The position numbers were made by a program, and so were the translations under genes. DNA of 64,000 bases, taken from contig JBFONV010000002.1 in NCBI GenBank assembly GCA_040779335.1, positions 310,001 through 374,000 of the forward strand, in the 5' to 3' direction. The stretch comes from JBFONV01 sp040779335 (GTDB taxonomy: Bacteria; Pseudomonadota; Gammaproteobacteria; Enterobacterales; Alteromonadaceae). The notes below the pieces were generated by a model, which was not told the origin of the DNA, did not search any database, and saw only the letters and a list, made by a program, of their open reading frames with translations. Below, one piece after another: positions 33,404-43,333 of the stretch (positions are counted from its first letter, which is position 1; every line of letters starts with the position of its first letter).

Positions 33404-35965
33404 TTAGAAATTATAAGTAGCTTTAACGTAGTAGAAACCACCGTTGTAATCAAATGGACCACTTTCGTAGTATTTAGCACCTAATACACCGTATGAATCA
33501 GACGGTAATTTTTGTGCTTCTTGGTCAAACAAGTTGTTTGCACCTGCTGATAGTGTCACCGACTCGCTGACGAAATAGCTAATTTCTGCATCAATGGTAA
33601 ACGCAGAATCGCCTATTTCATTCCAACAACCTACTGCACAAGCATCATCCGCATGAGTCGCAAAGTATTCACCGAAATAGTTAGCACGAACAAACATGCT
33701 GACATCTTCCCAACTTTGCGCAACAGTAAAGGTACCACGATGATCAGGCATACCTTCCTCTAGACGATGAACCTTACCTTCATTTGTTGTCGCTGGATTA
33801 AACTTATCAACGGTTGTTTCATTCCAGTTATAAGCCATACTTAACTGCGTGTCACCGCCAAATAGTTCCATTGAGTAGTTCGCTACAACATCAATACCTT
33901 GAGTGGTGGTATCAAAGTCATTTGCAAAGTAAGTTACCGCTGAAATTAACTCTGGATTTTTAACACCAGCACTTCTTAATGCGTCATAATCATCTGGATC
34001 TACGTCAATCTGACTTGATTGTGCAATACGATCGGTCACTTCGATATTGTAGTAATCAACTGTTAAGAAGAAACCACCGTTTTGGTAAACACCACCAAAA
34101 GCAAAGCTCATTGATTCTTCAGGATCTAACTCTTTACCACCATAGAAAGCTGATAAAGCAGCTGTTGGTGGCGCTAAGAATGTTTGAATAAGCTCACCTT
34201 CAACCAAAGAAGTTTGTGTGTTCACAACGTTTGCTTGACCAACAGTTGGCGCTCTAAAGCCTGTACTGTGAGAAGCACGTAATGATATTTCATCATTTAG
34301 CACTAGCTGAGCCGTTAACTTATAGTTAAGCGTGCTACCAAACGAGGTAAAATCTTCATAACGCAATGCTGCGCCCATCATGAAGTCTTCGGTAAAGTAG
34401 GCTTCAATATCTGTATAAGCGGCGATATTACGACGAGTATTGGTGCCTTGAGATTCTGGACCAAAGCCTTTAAAGCCGTGAGAACCGATGTTAAAACCTT
34501 GGTCGGCAAAATCACCCGCTTTCCATGATGCTTCTTCACCTGATACGATTTCAAACGACTCTTCACGCCATTCAATACCACCAGCAACGTTAAGTGGCTC
34601 TTCTAAACCAACATCAACCGATTTAACAATATCAAAGTTAAAGGTTTTTTCTAATTGAATATATTTACCGGTATCAAACTCTGTTGGCGTAGCCAAACCT
34701 AGTGACGGGTTCAAGGTGTTTTTTAAGTTGAAATCGGATTCGTTACGACCAACAGAACCACTGATGTCGTAGTATGCTTCGTCTAAGAAACCACCTTTAA
34801 TTTCGCCTTTAGTTCCTATCACTAAAGAAGTATCGGTAATATTACCGCCAAATGCAGGGGTATAACCGCCTGGCATAATTTGGTTCATAGAAAAACAGTT
34901 AGGATCTGCCACCATGTCTAAATAGGCTTGAGTATTCAAAACATTGTCGACATTTGCAGGCACAACCGCACAAGTGCGCTCTGCACCTTGAGATTGGGCA
35001 ATATCCCCAACTAACAATGTTTCACCACCATCAATTGAGAAAACGTTGCCACGGTTATGCGGGTTACGATAATAAAAGCCACCGGTAACATCTCGCTCAG
35101 CATAGTTACCAAACATGTAAAATTCTTTATCATTACCTAAATCTAGACCAACGTTACCAAACAATACGATATCGTCTTTAATTTCTGGGTTACCCCAAAT
35201 TTGAGCAGGGTCTTGTATGTAGGTGTTACCAGCATCTGCAAGTGCTTGTGCATCAGGACGTTGTACACTTCGGCTTGTTGGATCAGCGTTTTTATATTGG
35301 AAACTTAAATTAACAAAGCCATCATCGGTAAATGGCATGCCGATGTTACCATCAACAATCGTTTGTGTGCCATCACCTTCGTAGAACTCACCTTGTTTAA
35401 CAGACATAGATCCGCCATCGGCGTCATCTTTTAAAACAAAGTTCATTACACCTGCGATTGCATCAGAACCATATTGTGCAGCGGCGCCGTCTCGTAATAC
35501 TTCGACTTGTTTTAGAGCGACACTTGGAATAACTGAAATATCTGGACCTTGAGCACCATCGTTAACACCACCACCTTGGAAGGCGATAACTGAGGCACGA
35601 TGGCGACGTTTACCATTTACCAACACCAACGTACTGTCAGAAGACAATCCACGTAAGTTAACCGGACGAATTAGCGTTGCGGCATCACTGATAGGTTGAG
35701 CACGTACGTTAAATGATGGAATAGCGCCCACTAGTTGATCGAGCATATCACTTGAACCAGATTTGCCTAGTTCATCACCACCAATTAAATCTACTGGAAC
35801 GGGTGAATCAGCAATCGAGCGAGGAGCGGCACGAGAACCAACGACAACTATTTTTTCGACTTTTTCTTCTTTAGCCGCGGTATCTTCAGCTGCATAAACA
35901 GTTGTGGTACCTAACGCTACGCCCACGGCTAGGGCTAACGTACCAGCACGAAATTTAATAGACAT
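33404..35965 (-). CDS. TonB-dependent outer membrane receptor
   Basis: This 853-aa protein has a signal peptide (cleavage after VYA, about residue 25) and a TonB-box-like VEKIVVVGSR. The plug domain (about 45-180) carries the LRGLSSDSTLVLVNGKRRH and LRDGAAAQYGSDAIAGVMNF signatures. A 22-strand-type beta-barrel follows and ends in Phe (ATYNF). The substrate cannot be told from sequence. It sits between cca and an alpha-glucosidase gene, but no sugar-type operator was found upstream, so a link to maltodextrin uptake is open. It is monocistronic with a long (667 bp) upstream region that contains phased T-tracts. Confidence 0.93.
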   Translation of the reverse strand: MSIKFRAGTLALAVGVALGTTTVYAAEDTAAKEEKVEKIVVVGSRAAPRSIADSPVPVDLIGGDELGKSGSSDMLDQLVGAIPSFNVRAQPISDAATLIRPVNLRGLSSDSTLVLVNGKRRHRASVIAFQGGGVNDGAQGPDISVIPSVALKQVEVLRDGAAAQYGSDAIAGVMNFVLKDDADGGSMSVKQGEFYEGDGTQTIVDGNIGMPFTDDGFVNLSFQYKNADPTSRSVQRPDAQALADAGNTYIQDPAQIWGNPEIKDDIVLFGNVGLDLGNDKEFYMFGNYAERDVTGGFYYRNPHNRGNVFSIDGGETLLVGDIAQSQGAERTCAVVPANVDNVLNTQAYLDMVADPNCFSMNQIMPGGYTPAFGGNITDTSLVIGTKGEIKGGFLDEAYYDISGSVGRNESDFNLKNTLNPSLGLATPTEFDTGKYIQLEKTFNFDIVKSVDVGLEEPLNVAGGIEWREESFEIVSGEEASWKAGDFADQGFNIGSHGFKGFGPESQGTNTRRNIAAYTDIEAYFTEDFMMGAALRYEDFTSFGSTLNYKLTAQLVLNDEISLRASHSTGFRAPTVGQANVVNTQTSLVEGELIQTFLAPPTAALSAFYGGKELDPEESMSFAFGGVYQNGGFFLTVDYYNIEVTDRIAQSSQIDVDPDDYDALRSAGVKNPELISAVTYFANDFDTTTQGIDVVANYSMELFGGDTQLSMAYNWNETTVDKFNPATTNEGKVHRLEEGMPDHRGTFTVAQSWEDVSMFVRANYFGEYFATHADDACAVGCWNEIGDSAFTIDAEISYFVSESVTLSAGANNLFDQEAQKLPSDSYGVLGAKYYESGPFDYNGGFYYVKATYNF

Positions 35966-36632
35966 GTTATTTCCTTCCTAGTTTTAAAAATTAGTGTTTT
36001 TTAATTATTTATTTATTTTTTTATTGTTCAGCTTAGACGATTTTTTCATAAATGACCAAAACACCAGCCTGATTATTTATAAAACAGTCCTGAATCCTTT
36101 ACAAGAGCGTTATAAATGAAAAAGAAGGGCGCGGAGTGAAAATAGTTCATATACAGCAACAGGATACGAAAAGGGGCTAATCGATAATTTGCAGCCGAGT
36201 TAAGCTGCCGCCCAGAGAGGGCGTTGCTTATAGGATTTAGAGACTTGTCGCGTTGTGCGAATAACTTCGTATAACCATGATTAATTACAGATTAAAAAAA
36301 GTTCAAATTTTTTTTAATTTTTTTTAATTTTTTTTAATTTTTTTTAAATTCACAACTGACAGCACAGGCGTTTCACACTGTGTTAACAAAAATATTACCA
36401 AAAACAAACGCACCAGATATACAGTATACAATCAACCTTGCTTTTGTCGGAAATGTGAATAGCATAAACAATCAGATTAACTAAATAATTATTACTTTTT
36501 CCACACTTCATTAACTATTCCGGCGTAAACCTCGCGAAGCGTTCAGTGATTAAAGTGAATCAAACGTAGACTATTTTTCGTTAACATTGCCGCTACAATC
36601 AAACGACTATTTTTTCATTATCAATCAATTAC
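35966..36632. other. Long non-coding region upstream of the TonB receptor gene
   Basis: This is 667 bp without a plausible gene. It holds two adjacent short hairpins at 36,191-36,208 (GCAGC/GCTGC) and 36,209-36,223 (CGCCC/GGGCG), and the phased T-tract block at 36,305-36,350. The remainder is AT-rich. The receptor promoter must lie here. I could not assign it with confidence. Confidence 0.5.
36305..36350. repeat. Four phased T8 tracts (curved DNA)
   Basis: Four runs of eight T, each separated by AA, begin at 36,308, 36,318, 36,328 and 36,338, a period of exactly 10 bp. A-tracts in helical phase are the textbook cause of intrinsic DNA curvature. The block is about 340 bp upstream of the TonB receptor start and about 285 bp beyond the alpha-glucosidase stop. 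Confidence 0.85.
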
Positions 36633-38261
36633 TTAACTTTCACTCATGTGAAAATAAGCCACTTGATAACCACTAAGTGTCAGTTGATTATCGTCGAGCA
36701 ATACAGGATTGAATCCATGCCCTGATATTTGACTGAGCGTCATGGTTGTTGGCAACTGAACATCACAAGGTGCTGCTGAAAAATTAAAGCAGGCAAGTAT
36801 AGCTTTACCTTTATATGTGCGCACAAATGTCAGTAGTTTTTCGCTGCTTTCAAGAAATTCTACATTGCCATAACGCAATATGGGTTGTTGCTTGCGCCAG
36901 TGGATAAATTGACGATAGGCTGCCAATATAGAATTTTCATCATTTTTTTGCTGATCAACACTGGTACTTAAATGCTGTTTAGCTAACGGCAGCCAAGTTC
37001 TATCAGCCACAGAGAAACCAGCATTTTTTTCATCTGCTTGCCATGGCATTGGCGTGCGACAGCCATCGCGTCCTTTATAAGTCGGCCAAAATGATTTTCC
37101 ATAAGGGTCTTGTATATATTGGTAGGCAATATCAGCTTCAACTAACCCTAACTCTTCACCTTGGTAACTACAAACACTGCCTCTTAACGAGCCTAATAGC
37201 GCATTAAACATTTTTACTTTTTCGGCTGATGTTTCGTCGGGCAGCCAACGAGTTGCTACCCTTGGAACATCATGGTTACCGATCGCCCAGCATGGCCAGC
37301 CATCAGATAATTGTGCTTCTAGTGCTTCGATTGTCGCTCTGATATAACTAGGGCTGCACTCTTGTGATAGTAATTCAAAGCTATAGGCCATGTGCAATCG
37401 TTTATTGCCTTGGGTATATTCAGCCATCGTCGCTAGCGAGTCCTCTGATGAGATTTCACCTAAGGTGACAACATCAGGATACTTGTTCATCAACGCACGA
37501 ATATCTTCCATAAAAGCAATATTCTCAGGCTGAGTATTATTAAAATAATGATATTGATAGGCGTACGGGTTATCTTCGCGAAAGCCTCTGCCCTTCCTGT
37601 CTTTTTCGGCTTTCGCTGGGTTATCACGCAACAACTTATCGTGATAGCAAAAGTTAATCGCATCTAATCTAAAGCCATCAACACCAAGCTTTAACCAAAA
37701 CTCAACATTCGCTAATACTGCTGCTCGGACATCTGGATTATAGAAATTTAAATCCGGCTGCGAGGTCAAAAAATTATGTAAATAATATTGTTGTCTTCTT
37801 GGTTCCCACTGCCAAGCACTACCACCAAATATCGATAGCCAATTGTTAGGGGGCGTCCCATCAGCCTTGGCATCGGCCCACACGTACCAATCGGCTTTAT
37901 CATTTGTCTTGCTCAGGCTGCTTTCTTTAAACCAAGCGTGTTGATCTGATGTGTGGCTCAATACTTGGTCAATGATCACTTTTAGCTGGTATTGCTTAGC
38001 GTGTTTCATCAGTTCTTCAAAATCGGCCATAGAGCCAAACATTGGATCTACAGCACGATAATCACTAATATCGTAACCGAAGTCTTTCATCGGCGATTTG
38101 AAAAAAGGTGAAATCCAAATTGCGTCGACACCAAGGTTTTTGACGTAAGGTATTTTTTGCACTATTCCTTGCAAATCGCCGATACCATCGCCACTAGCGT
38201 CCATAAAACTGCGCGGATAAATTTGGTAAATAACCGCGCCGCGCCACCAAGCTTGTTCCAT
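36633..38261 (-). CDS. GH13 alpha-glucosidase (oligo-1,6-glucosidase type)
   Basis: This 542-aa enzyme has no signal peptide, so it is cytoplasmic, and hydrolyses short malto- or isomalto-oligosaccharides. The four GH13 regions are present: DQVLSHTS, GFRLDAINF (nucleophile Asp near 200), LGEISSED (acid Glu near 267) and AIGNHDVPR (near 327). The opening WWRGAVIYQIYPRSF and the DGIGDLQGI calcium-type loop place it with alpha-glucosidases rather than amylases. It is divergent from the glgP operon. Two LacI-family-like operators in the shared 337-bp region suggest repression in the absence of maltodextrins. Confidence 0.92.
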   Translation of the reverse strand: MEQAWWRGAVIYQIYPRSFMDASGDGIGDLQGIVQKIPYVKNLGVDAIWISPFFKSPMKDFGYDISDYRAVDPMFGSMADFEELMKHAKQYQLKVIIDQVLSHTSDQHAWFKESSLSKTNDKADWYVWADAKADGTPPNNWLSIFGGSAWQWEPRRQQYYLHNFLTSQPDLNFYNPDVRAAVLANVEFWLKLGVDGFRLDAINFCYHDKLLRDNPAKAEKDRKGRGFREDNPYAYQYHYFNNTQPENIAFMEDIRALMNKYPDVVTLGEISSEDSLATMAEYTQGNKRLHMAYSFELLSQECSPSYIRATIEALEAQLSDGWPCWAIGNHDVPRVATRWLPDETSAEKVKMFNALLGSLRGSVCSYQGEELGLVEADIAYQYIQDPYGKSFWPTYKGRDGCRTPMPWQADEKNAGFSVADRTWLPLAKQHLSTSVDQQKNDENSILAAYRQFIHWRKQQPILRYGNVEFLESSEKLLTFVRTYKGKAILACFNFSAAPCDVQLPTTMTLSQISGHGFNPVLLDDNQLTLSGYQVAYFHMSES

Positions 38262-38379
38262 TGAAACTCCAATACAGATGAATGAGCAAAGTAAACGTTG
38301 ATAAAAACGTGCCCATTTGACTAATGATTACGAATGAGAGATCCAGCTTATGTAGCCTATCGATAATGTGCAATAAGCC

Positions 38380-38393
38380 TGCATACGTATGCA
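38380..38393. promoter_or_regulatory. LacI-family-type operator 1 (alpha-glucosidase/glgP region)
   Basis: TGCATACGTATGCA is a perfect 14-bp palindrome with a central CG, the pattern favoured by LacI-family sugar repressors such as MalR. It lies about 120 bp before the alpha-glucosidase start and 205 bp before glgP. It shares 12-13 of 14 positions with two other sites in the window. Confidence 0.7.
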
Positions 38394-38419
38394 TGGCATT
38401 TTTCAATGAATAATTTACA

Positions 38420-38433
38420 TGCATACGTATGTA
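38420..38433. promoter_or_regulatory. LacI-family-type operator 2
   Basis: TGCATACGTATGTA differs from operator 1 at one position and starts exactly 40 bp after it. The two sites could be bridged or used separately for the divergent promoters. The rest of 38,262-38,598 shows no gene; an 87-codon minus-strand frame there covers both operators and is not credible. Confidence 0.7.
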
Positions 38434-38598
38434 GTTCATTGCCCTCAACCCAGACATCGCATAATTTGTTAACTACAAAAAGAAACTAGATTAAGTATGG
38501 TTAAATGCGTCGATATATATTCGCCGCATACTGGGTGTTCAAATCTTCAATCGAAGTGGAATGAATGACAAAAAATCAAATAGAGTTAGAAGTCCAAT

Positions 38599-41055
38599 AT
38601 GGTAACCAAAAGTAAATCAAACATCAGTGTCACAGACTTAACAAAAAGCATTCAACATCACCTGCAATTTACCCTAGGTGATCCTGCCGACACGAACAAT
38701 AAGCAAGCGTACTGGAAGGCGACATGTTTAGCTATTAATGACCTGGTAGTACAAAAGTTACAGGCAACAAAAAAACGCCAATCAGAAGCAAAAGGAAAAA
38801 GTGTTAATTACCTTTCTCTCGAGTATTTAATGGGGCGTTTATTATCAAATAACCTTCATAATCTCGATTTATATAACACCACAGATGCCGCCTTAAAGTC
38901 TTTTGGTCACGATTTAGCGGATTTATGCGAACAAGGCGCAGATTTAGCACTGGGCAATGGTGGTTTAGGAAGGCTCGCGGCCTGCTTTTTAGACTCACTT
39001 GCTACTTTAGATTACGCAGCGACAGGCTATGGTATCCATTATCAACATGGCTTATTTAAACAAGAATTTGAACAAGGTCGACAAGTTGAAAGCCCTGATA
39101 TTTGGCGCGAGTTTGGTAGTCCTTGGGAAGTATGTCGAGAAGAAGCAACCCAAACAATCCCACTCTACGGCTATGTTGAACAAGTTGCCCAAGCCGATGG
39201 CACTATGCACCCAATATGGCGTGCAGGAAGATTGATTAGAGGTGTACCATGGGATGTGCCTATTGTTGGCTACAATGCAGATACCGTCAACGTGCTACGT
39301 TTGTGGGAAAGTAGAGCCGATGACGCTTTTGATTGGGACTTGTTTCACAACGGCGATCATTTATACGCTCACCAAGAACAAGTGCACGCGGCAACAGTCT
39401 CGAAAGTACTCTATCCCAATGATGAACATGACGCCGGTAAAGAGCTGAGATTTATTCAGCAGTACTTTTTCTGTGCTTGTTCGATAAAAGACATTATCAA
39501 TCGTTATCAACTTCACCATGGCGACGACTGGTCATTATTTGCCGACAAAGTGGCTATTCAACTTAATGATACTCATCCCACCATCGCTATTCTTGAGCTG
39601 ATGCGCGCACTTATTGATGATCATAATTTTAGTTGGGACGATGCCTGGTTGCTCTCGAAAAAAGTATTTGCTTATACCAACCATACTTTATTGCCAGAGG
39701 CGTTAGAAAAATGGCCAGTGTCATTATTTGATAAAGTACTGCCTCGTCATTTAACAATTTTATACCGTATTAACGAAGCGTTTTTAAATGATGAAGTCGC
39801 GCAAATGTGGCCGAATGATGAAGCGATGCGCGCAAAATTATCCATCATCGAAGAAGGAGAGCAACGCAAAGTGCGGATGGCGCATCTGTGTGTCATCGCT
39901 TCTCATAAAGTTAATGGGGTTGCGCAAATTCATTCCGATTTAGTGAAAAAAGACCTCTTTCCTGAGTTCAATAGCTTATGGCCAGATAAGTTAACTAACG
40001 TTACCAATGGCATTACACCACGTCGCTGGTTAAAGGCCTGTAATCCGTTATTGTCTCAACTACTAAATGACACCATTAAAGGTGACTGGGCGAAAGACTT
40101 AGACAGTCTACGTCAATTAACTAAGATGGCCGACGATGCAAAATTTCAACAACGTTTCATGGATATTAAACATCAGAATAAAATCGCACTTGCTAATGAA
40201 ATAGCAGAATTAACGGGGATCACTGTCAACCCAGATGCTATTTTTGATGTGCAAATTAAACGTTTACATGAATACAAACGTCAGCATCTTAATTTATTGC
40301 ACATTTTAGCGCTCTATCGTCGATTATTAGCAAATCCTGAGTCGGATATGCATCCACGCGTATTTATTTTTGGCGCCAAGGCAGCTCCAGGCTATCACCT
40401 TGCGAAAGAAATTATTTATGCGACGAATAAAATTGCCGAAAAGATTAATAACGACGCTCGTATTAAAGGCAAACTAAAAGTTGTTTTCATACCGAATTAT
40501 CGCGTTAGCTTAGCGGAGAAAATTATTCCTGCAGCAGATGTATCCGAGCAAATTTCAACTGCCGGTAAAGAAGCTTCAGGCACAGGAAACATGAAACTTG
40601 CTTTAAATGGCGCGGTCACAATTGGTACGCTAGATGGCGCCAATATTGAAATTGCAGAAGAAGTAGGTGATGACAATATTTTCATTTTTGGTTTAACCGT
40701 TGATGAAGTTAAAGCGTTAGATCAACAAGGTTATGATCCACATAGCTATTATCATCATAATGAAGAGCTGAAAGCGATTCTCGATTGGTTAGACAGTGAT
40801 TATTTTACGCCGGGCAATTTTGGAGAGCTATCTGCGTTAAAACATAGTTTATTGGGCGAAGGCGACCCTTACAAAGCACTCGCGGATTTCCAATCCTATG
40901 CTGATGCACACCAAGCTCTTGATTTGGCGTATAAAGATAAGCAGCGTTGGGCAAAAATGGCGATTTTAAATACCGCATTAATGGGTAAGTTTAATTCAGA
41001 TCGCTCTATTGAAGACTATGTCAGTAATATCTGGCACTTAACGCCTGCAGCGTAA
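38599..41055 (+). CDS. glgP: Glycogen/maltodextrin phosphorylase
   Basis: This 818-aa cytoplasmic GT35 enzyme releases glucose 1-phosphate from alpha-1,4-glucans. Signatures include YLSLEYLMGR, LGNGGLGRLAACFLDS, VAIQLNDTHPTIAILELMR, NVTNGITPRRWL and the pyridoxal-phosphate site EASGTGNMKLALNG with the cofactor Lys near 665. The length is standard. It could equally be called malP; with branching and debranching enzymes next to it, glgP is preferred. It is first in a five-gene unit with glgB 27 bases on, and is controlled by the LacI-type operators upstream (inferred). Confidence 0.95.
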   Translation: MVTKSKSNISVTDLTKSIQHHLQFTLGDPADTNNKQAYWKATCLAINDLVVQKLQATKKRQSEAKGKSVNYLSLEYLMGRLLSNNLHNLDLYNTTDAALKSFGHDLADLCEQGADLALGNGGLGRLAACFLDSLATLDYAATGYGIHYQHGLFKQEFEQGRQVESPDIWREFGSPWEVCREEATQTIPLYGYVEQVAQADGTMHPIWRAGRLIRGVPWDVPIVGYNADTVNVLRLWESRADDAFDWDLFHNGDHLYAHQEQVHAATVSKVLYPNDEHDAGKELRFIQQYFFCACSIKDIINRYQLHHGDDWSLFADKVAIQLNDTHPTIAILELMRALIDDHNFSWDDAWLLSKKVFAYTNHTLLPEALEKWPVSLFDKVLPRHLTILYRINEAFLNDEVAQMWPNDEAMRAKLSIIEEGEQRKVRMAHLCVIASHKVNGVAQIHSDLVKKDLFPEFNSLWPDKLTNVTNGITPRRWLKACNPLLSQLLNDTIKGDWAKDLDSLRQLTKMADDAKFQQRFMDIKHQNKIALANEIAELTGITVNPDAIFDVQIKRLHEYKRQHLNLLHILALYRRLLANPESDMHPRVFIFGAKAAPGYHLAKEIIYATNKIAEKINNDARIKGKLKVVFIPNYRVSLAEKIIPAADVSEQISTAGKEASGTGNMKLALNGAVTIGTLDGANIEIAEEVGDDNIFIFGLTVDEVKALDQQGYDPHSYYHHNEELKAILDWLDSDYFTPGNFGELSALKHSLLGEGDPYKALADFQSYADAHQALDLAYKDKQRWAKMAILNTALMGKFNSDRSIEDYVSNIWHLTPAA

Positions 41056-41081
41056 GTCGTTAACCAAATACAGGTTTAACT

Positions 41082-43328
41082 ATGAACACTAAGATAAAAT
41101 CGTCAAATCAGTCAGCATTAAAGCAAGTATCTCAATATGCTCGTGATCACAGTGCAGATTTTTCTGCGCTGGTTAATGCTCAACATGCTGCGCCCTTTAA
41201 TATATTGGGATTACAGCAAGACGATGCCAGTCAATACTTAGTGTTCACTACCTTTCAAGCCGGTGCTGACAGCGTTGAGCTAATCGATAAAAAAACCAGT
41301 AAACGTATTGCCAAGCTAAGTAAAGTTGACGAGGCCGGTTTATTTCATCAAAAGTTACGGCGTAAAAATAAATTTGCCTACCAACTCTTAGTTACTCATG
41401 GTGAGCATAGTGTTACCGTCGAAGATCCCTATGGGTTTTCATCGACACTCGGCGATATTGATATCCATCTCCTCAAAGAAGGGAGCCATCAAAAACCTTA
41501 TGAAAAATTAGGGGCGCATTGTTGTCAGCAGCAAAATGTTGCCGGAGTTTCGTTTGCGCTTTGGGCACCTAATGCCAGTTATGTCGCCGTGATTGGCGAC
41601 TTTAATCACTGGGACGGTCGACAACATCCACTGCAAAACCTGAACAACAGCGGCTACTGGAATATATTTATTCCACAAGTAGGCCCCGGCAGTTTATATA
41701 AGTTTGAGCTGAAAGATATTCATGGCAAACAACTACCCGTTAAAGCAGATCCTTATTGCATTCAGGCTCAATATCGCCCCGATACGGCCTCGATAGTAGA
41801 CGCTGAAAATGACTATCGCTGGCAAGATAAAGATTGGTTGGCTGTGCGTGAAAATCGTAACGCGCGTGATGCCGCGATCTCTATTTATGAAGTACATTTA
41901 GGTTCATGGCGACGTGATGAAAATAACGAGTTTCTTAATTATCGTGATATTGCCAACCAGTTGATCCCCTATGTTTTAGATATGGGCTTCACGCATATTC
42001 AACTGATGCCAGTGAGCGAATACCCTTTTGACGGTTCGTGGGGCTATCAACCTATCGGGTTATTTGCGCCCACTTCACGTTTTGGTAATAGTGAAGACTT
42101 CCAGTATTTTATCGACCAATGCCATCAGGCTAACCTAGGTGTATTAATCGATTGGGTGCCAGGACACTTTCCTAGCGATGAGCATGGTTTAGCACAATTT
42201 GATGGTAGTCATTTATATGAGCATGCCGATCCAAGACAAGGTTATCATCCCGACTGGAATACCTTAATTTACAACTATGGCCGTACCGAAGTCGCTAATT
42301 TTTTGCGTGCTAGCGCCCTGCACTGGCTCGATCGTTATCATGTTGACGGAGTGCGTGTTGACGCGGTTGCCTCAATGTTATACCTCGATTACAGCCGTAA
42401 AGCGGGAGAGTGGATCCCTAATCAACATGGTGGGCGTGAAAACCTAGATGCGGTTGCTTTTTTGCAACGCTTTAACGAAGAACTATACAGCCTATACCCT
42501 GGTACTATCTCTGTCGCTGAAGAATCAACATCATGGCCAGGTGTTTCAAGACCAACCAGTAGCGGCGGACTGGGCTTTGGTTACAAATGGAATATGGGCT
42601 GGATGAATGACAGTTTGCGCTATATGCAGCACGATCCCATTCACCGCAGTCACCATCATAATGAACTCAGTTTCAGCTTAGTTTATGCTTTTAATGAAAA
42701 CTTTATTTTGCCATTAAGTCATGACGAAGTTGTTCATGGCAAAGGCTCTATTTTAGCGCGCATGCCTGGAGATACTTGGCAACAATTTGCTAACTTGCGC
42801 GCCTATTATGGTTTTATGTGGAGCCACCCAGGCAAAAAACTATTATTCATGGGCTGTGAATTTGCTCAAGGTAAAGAGTGGGATCACGATCACGAACTCG
42901 ATTGGCATCAACTCAATATCCATTGGCACAGTGGTGTAAAACAATGGGTAAAGGATCTTAATCACTTGTATCGTCATACCCCTGCGCTCTATGAAAAAGA
43001 CTGTCACGCTGACGGTTTTAGCTGGATAGATCACGATAATGCCTCTCAATCAATTTTTACTTTTATCCGTTACGGCAATGATAAAAGCAAACCAGTTGTG
43101 GTGATCTGTAATTTTACCCCGCAGCATCATGACAATTTTAAAATTGGTGTACCTGAAGCTGGACATTATCACGAAAAATTAAATTCAGATGCCAAAATAT
43201 ATGGTGGTAGCGATCAGGGCAACCATGGTGGAGCAACCAGTATTGACAGTCCTTGGCAAAACCAACCACACCACATTAATATTATTGTGCCGCCATTAAG
43301 CACAGTGATATTCTCGTTAGAAGAATAG
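41082..43328 (+). CDS. glgB: 1,4-alpha-glucan branching enzyme
   Basis: This 748-aa cytoplasmic enzyme creates alpha-1,6 branches in glycogen. It has two N-terminal beta domains (about 40-240, the second a CBM48 with FALWAPNASYVAVIGDFNHWDG). The GH13 barrel follows with IYEVHLGSWRR, DWVPGHFP, GVRVDAVASMLYLDYSR (nucleophile near 426), SVAEESTSWPGV (Glu near 480) and LSHDEVVHG. The length is close to E. coli GlgB (728 aa). It is 5 bases before glgX. A branching enzyme in a degradation-type operon is common in Alteromonadales. Confidence 0.96.
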   Translation: MNTKIKSSNQSALKQVSQYARDHSADFSALVNAQHAAPFNILGLQQDDASQYLVFTTFQAGADSVELIDKKTSKRIAKLSKVDEAGLFHQKLRRKNKFAYQLLVTHGEHSVTVEDPYGFSSTLGDIDIHLLKEGSHQKPYEKLGAHCCQQQNVAGVSFALWAPNASYVAVIGDFNHWDGRQHPLQNLNNSGYWNIFIPQVGPGSLYKFELKDIHGKQLPVKADPYCIQAQYRPDTASIVDAENDYRWQDKDWLAVRENRNARDAAISIYEVHLGSWRRDENNEFLNYRDIANQLIPYVLDMGFTHIQLMPVSEYPFDGSWGYQPIGLFAPTSRFGNSEDFQYFIDQCHQANLGVLIDWVPGHFPSDEHGLAQFDGSHLYEHADPRQGYHPDWNTLIYNYGRTEVANFLRASALHWLDRYHVDGVRVDAVASMLYLDYSRKAGEWIPNQHGGRENLDAVAFLQRFNEELYSLYPGTISVAEESTSWPGVSRPTSSGGLGFGYKWNMGWMNDSLRYMQHDPIHRSHHHNELSFSLVYAFNENFILPLSHDEVVHGKGSILARMPGDTWQQFANLRAYYGFMWSHPGKKLLFMGCEFAQGKEWDHDHELDWHQLNIHWHSGVKQWVKDLNHLYRHTPALYEKDCHADGFSWIDHDNASQSIFTFIRYGNDKSKPVVVICNFTPQHHDNFKIGVPEAGHYHEKLNSDAKIYGGSDQGNHGGATSIDSPWQNQPHHINIIVPPLSTVIFSLEE

Positions 43329-43333
43329 CTGAT

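Noticed and set aside
36261..36273. ATAACTTCGTATA, identical to one 13-bp arm of loxP
   Set aside because: The second inverted arm and the 8-bp spacer context are missing and no recombinase gene is present, so a chance match is likeliest.
36305..36350. Phased T-tracts considered as a CRISPR-like or microsatellite array
   Set aside because: There are no spacers and the unit is a simple 10-bp AT repeat; curvature is the better reading.
38194..38457. 87-codon minus-strand frame overlapping the alpha-glucosidase start
   Set aside because: It covers both LacI-type operators and has no family resemblance; the region is regulatory.
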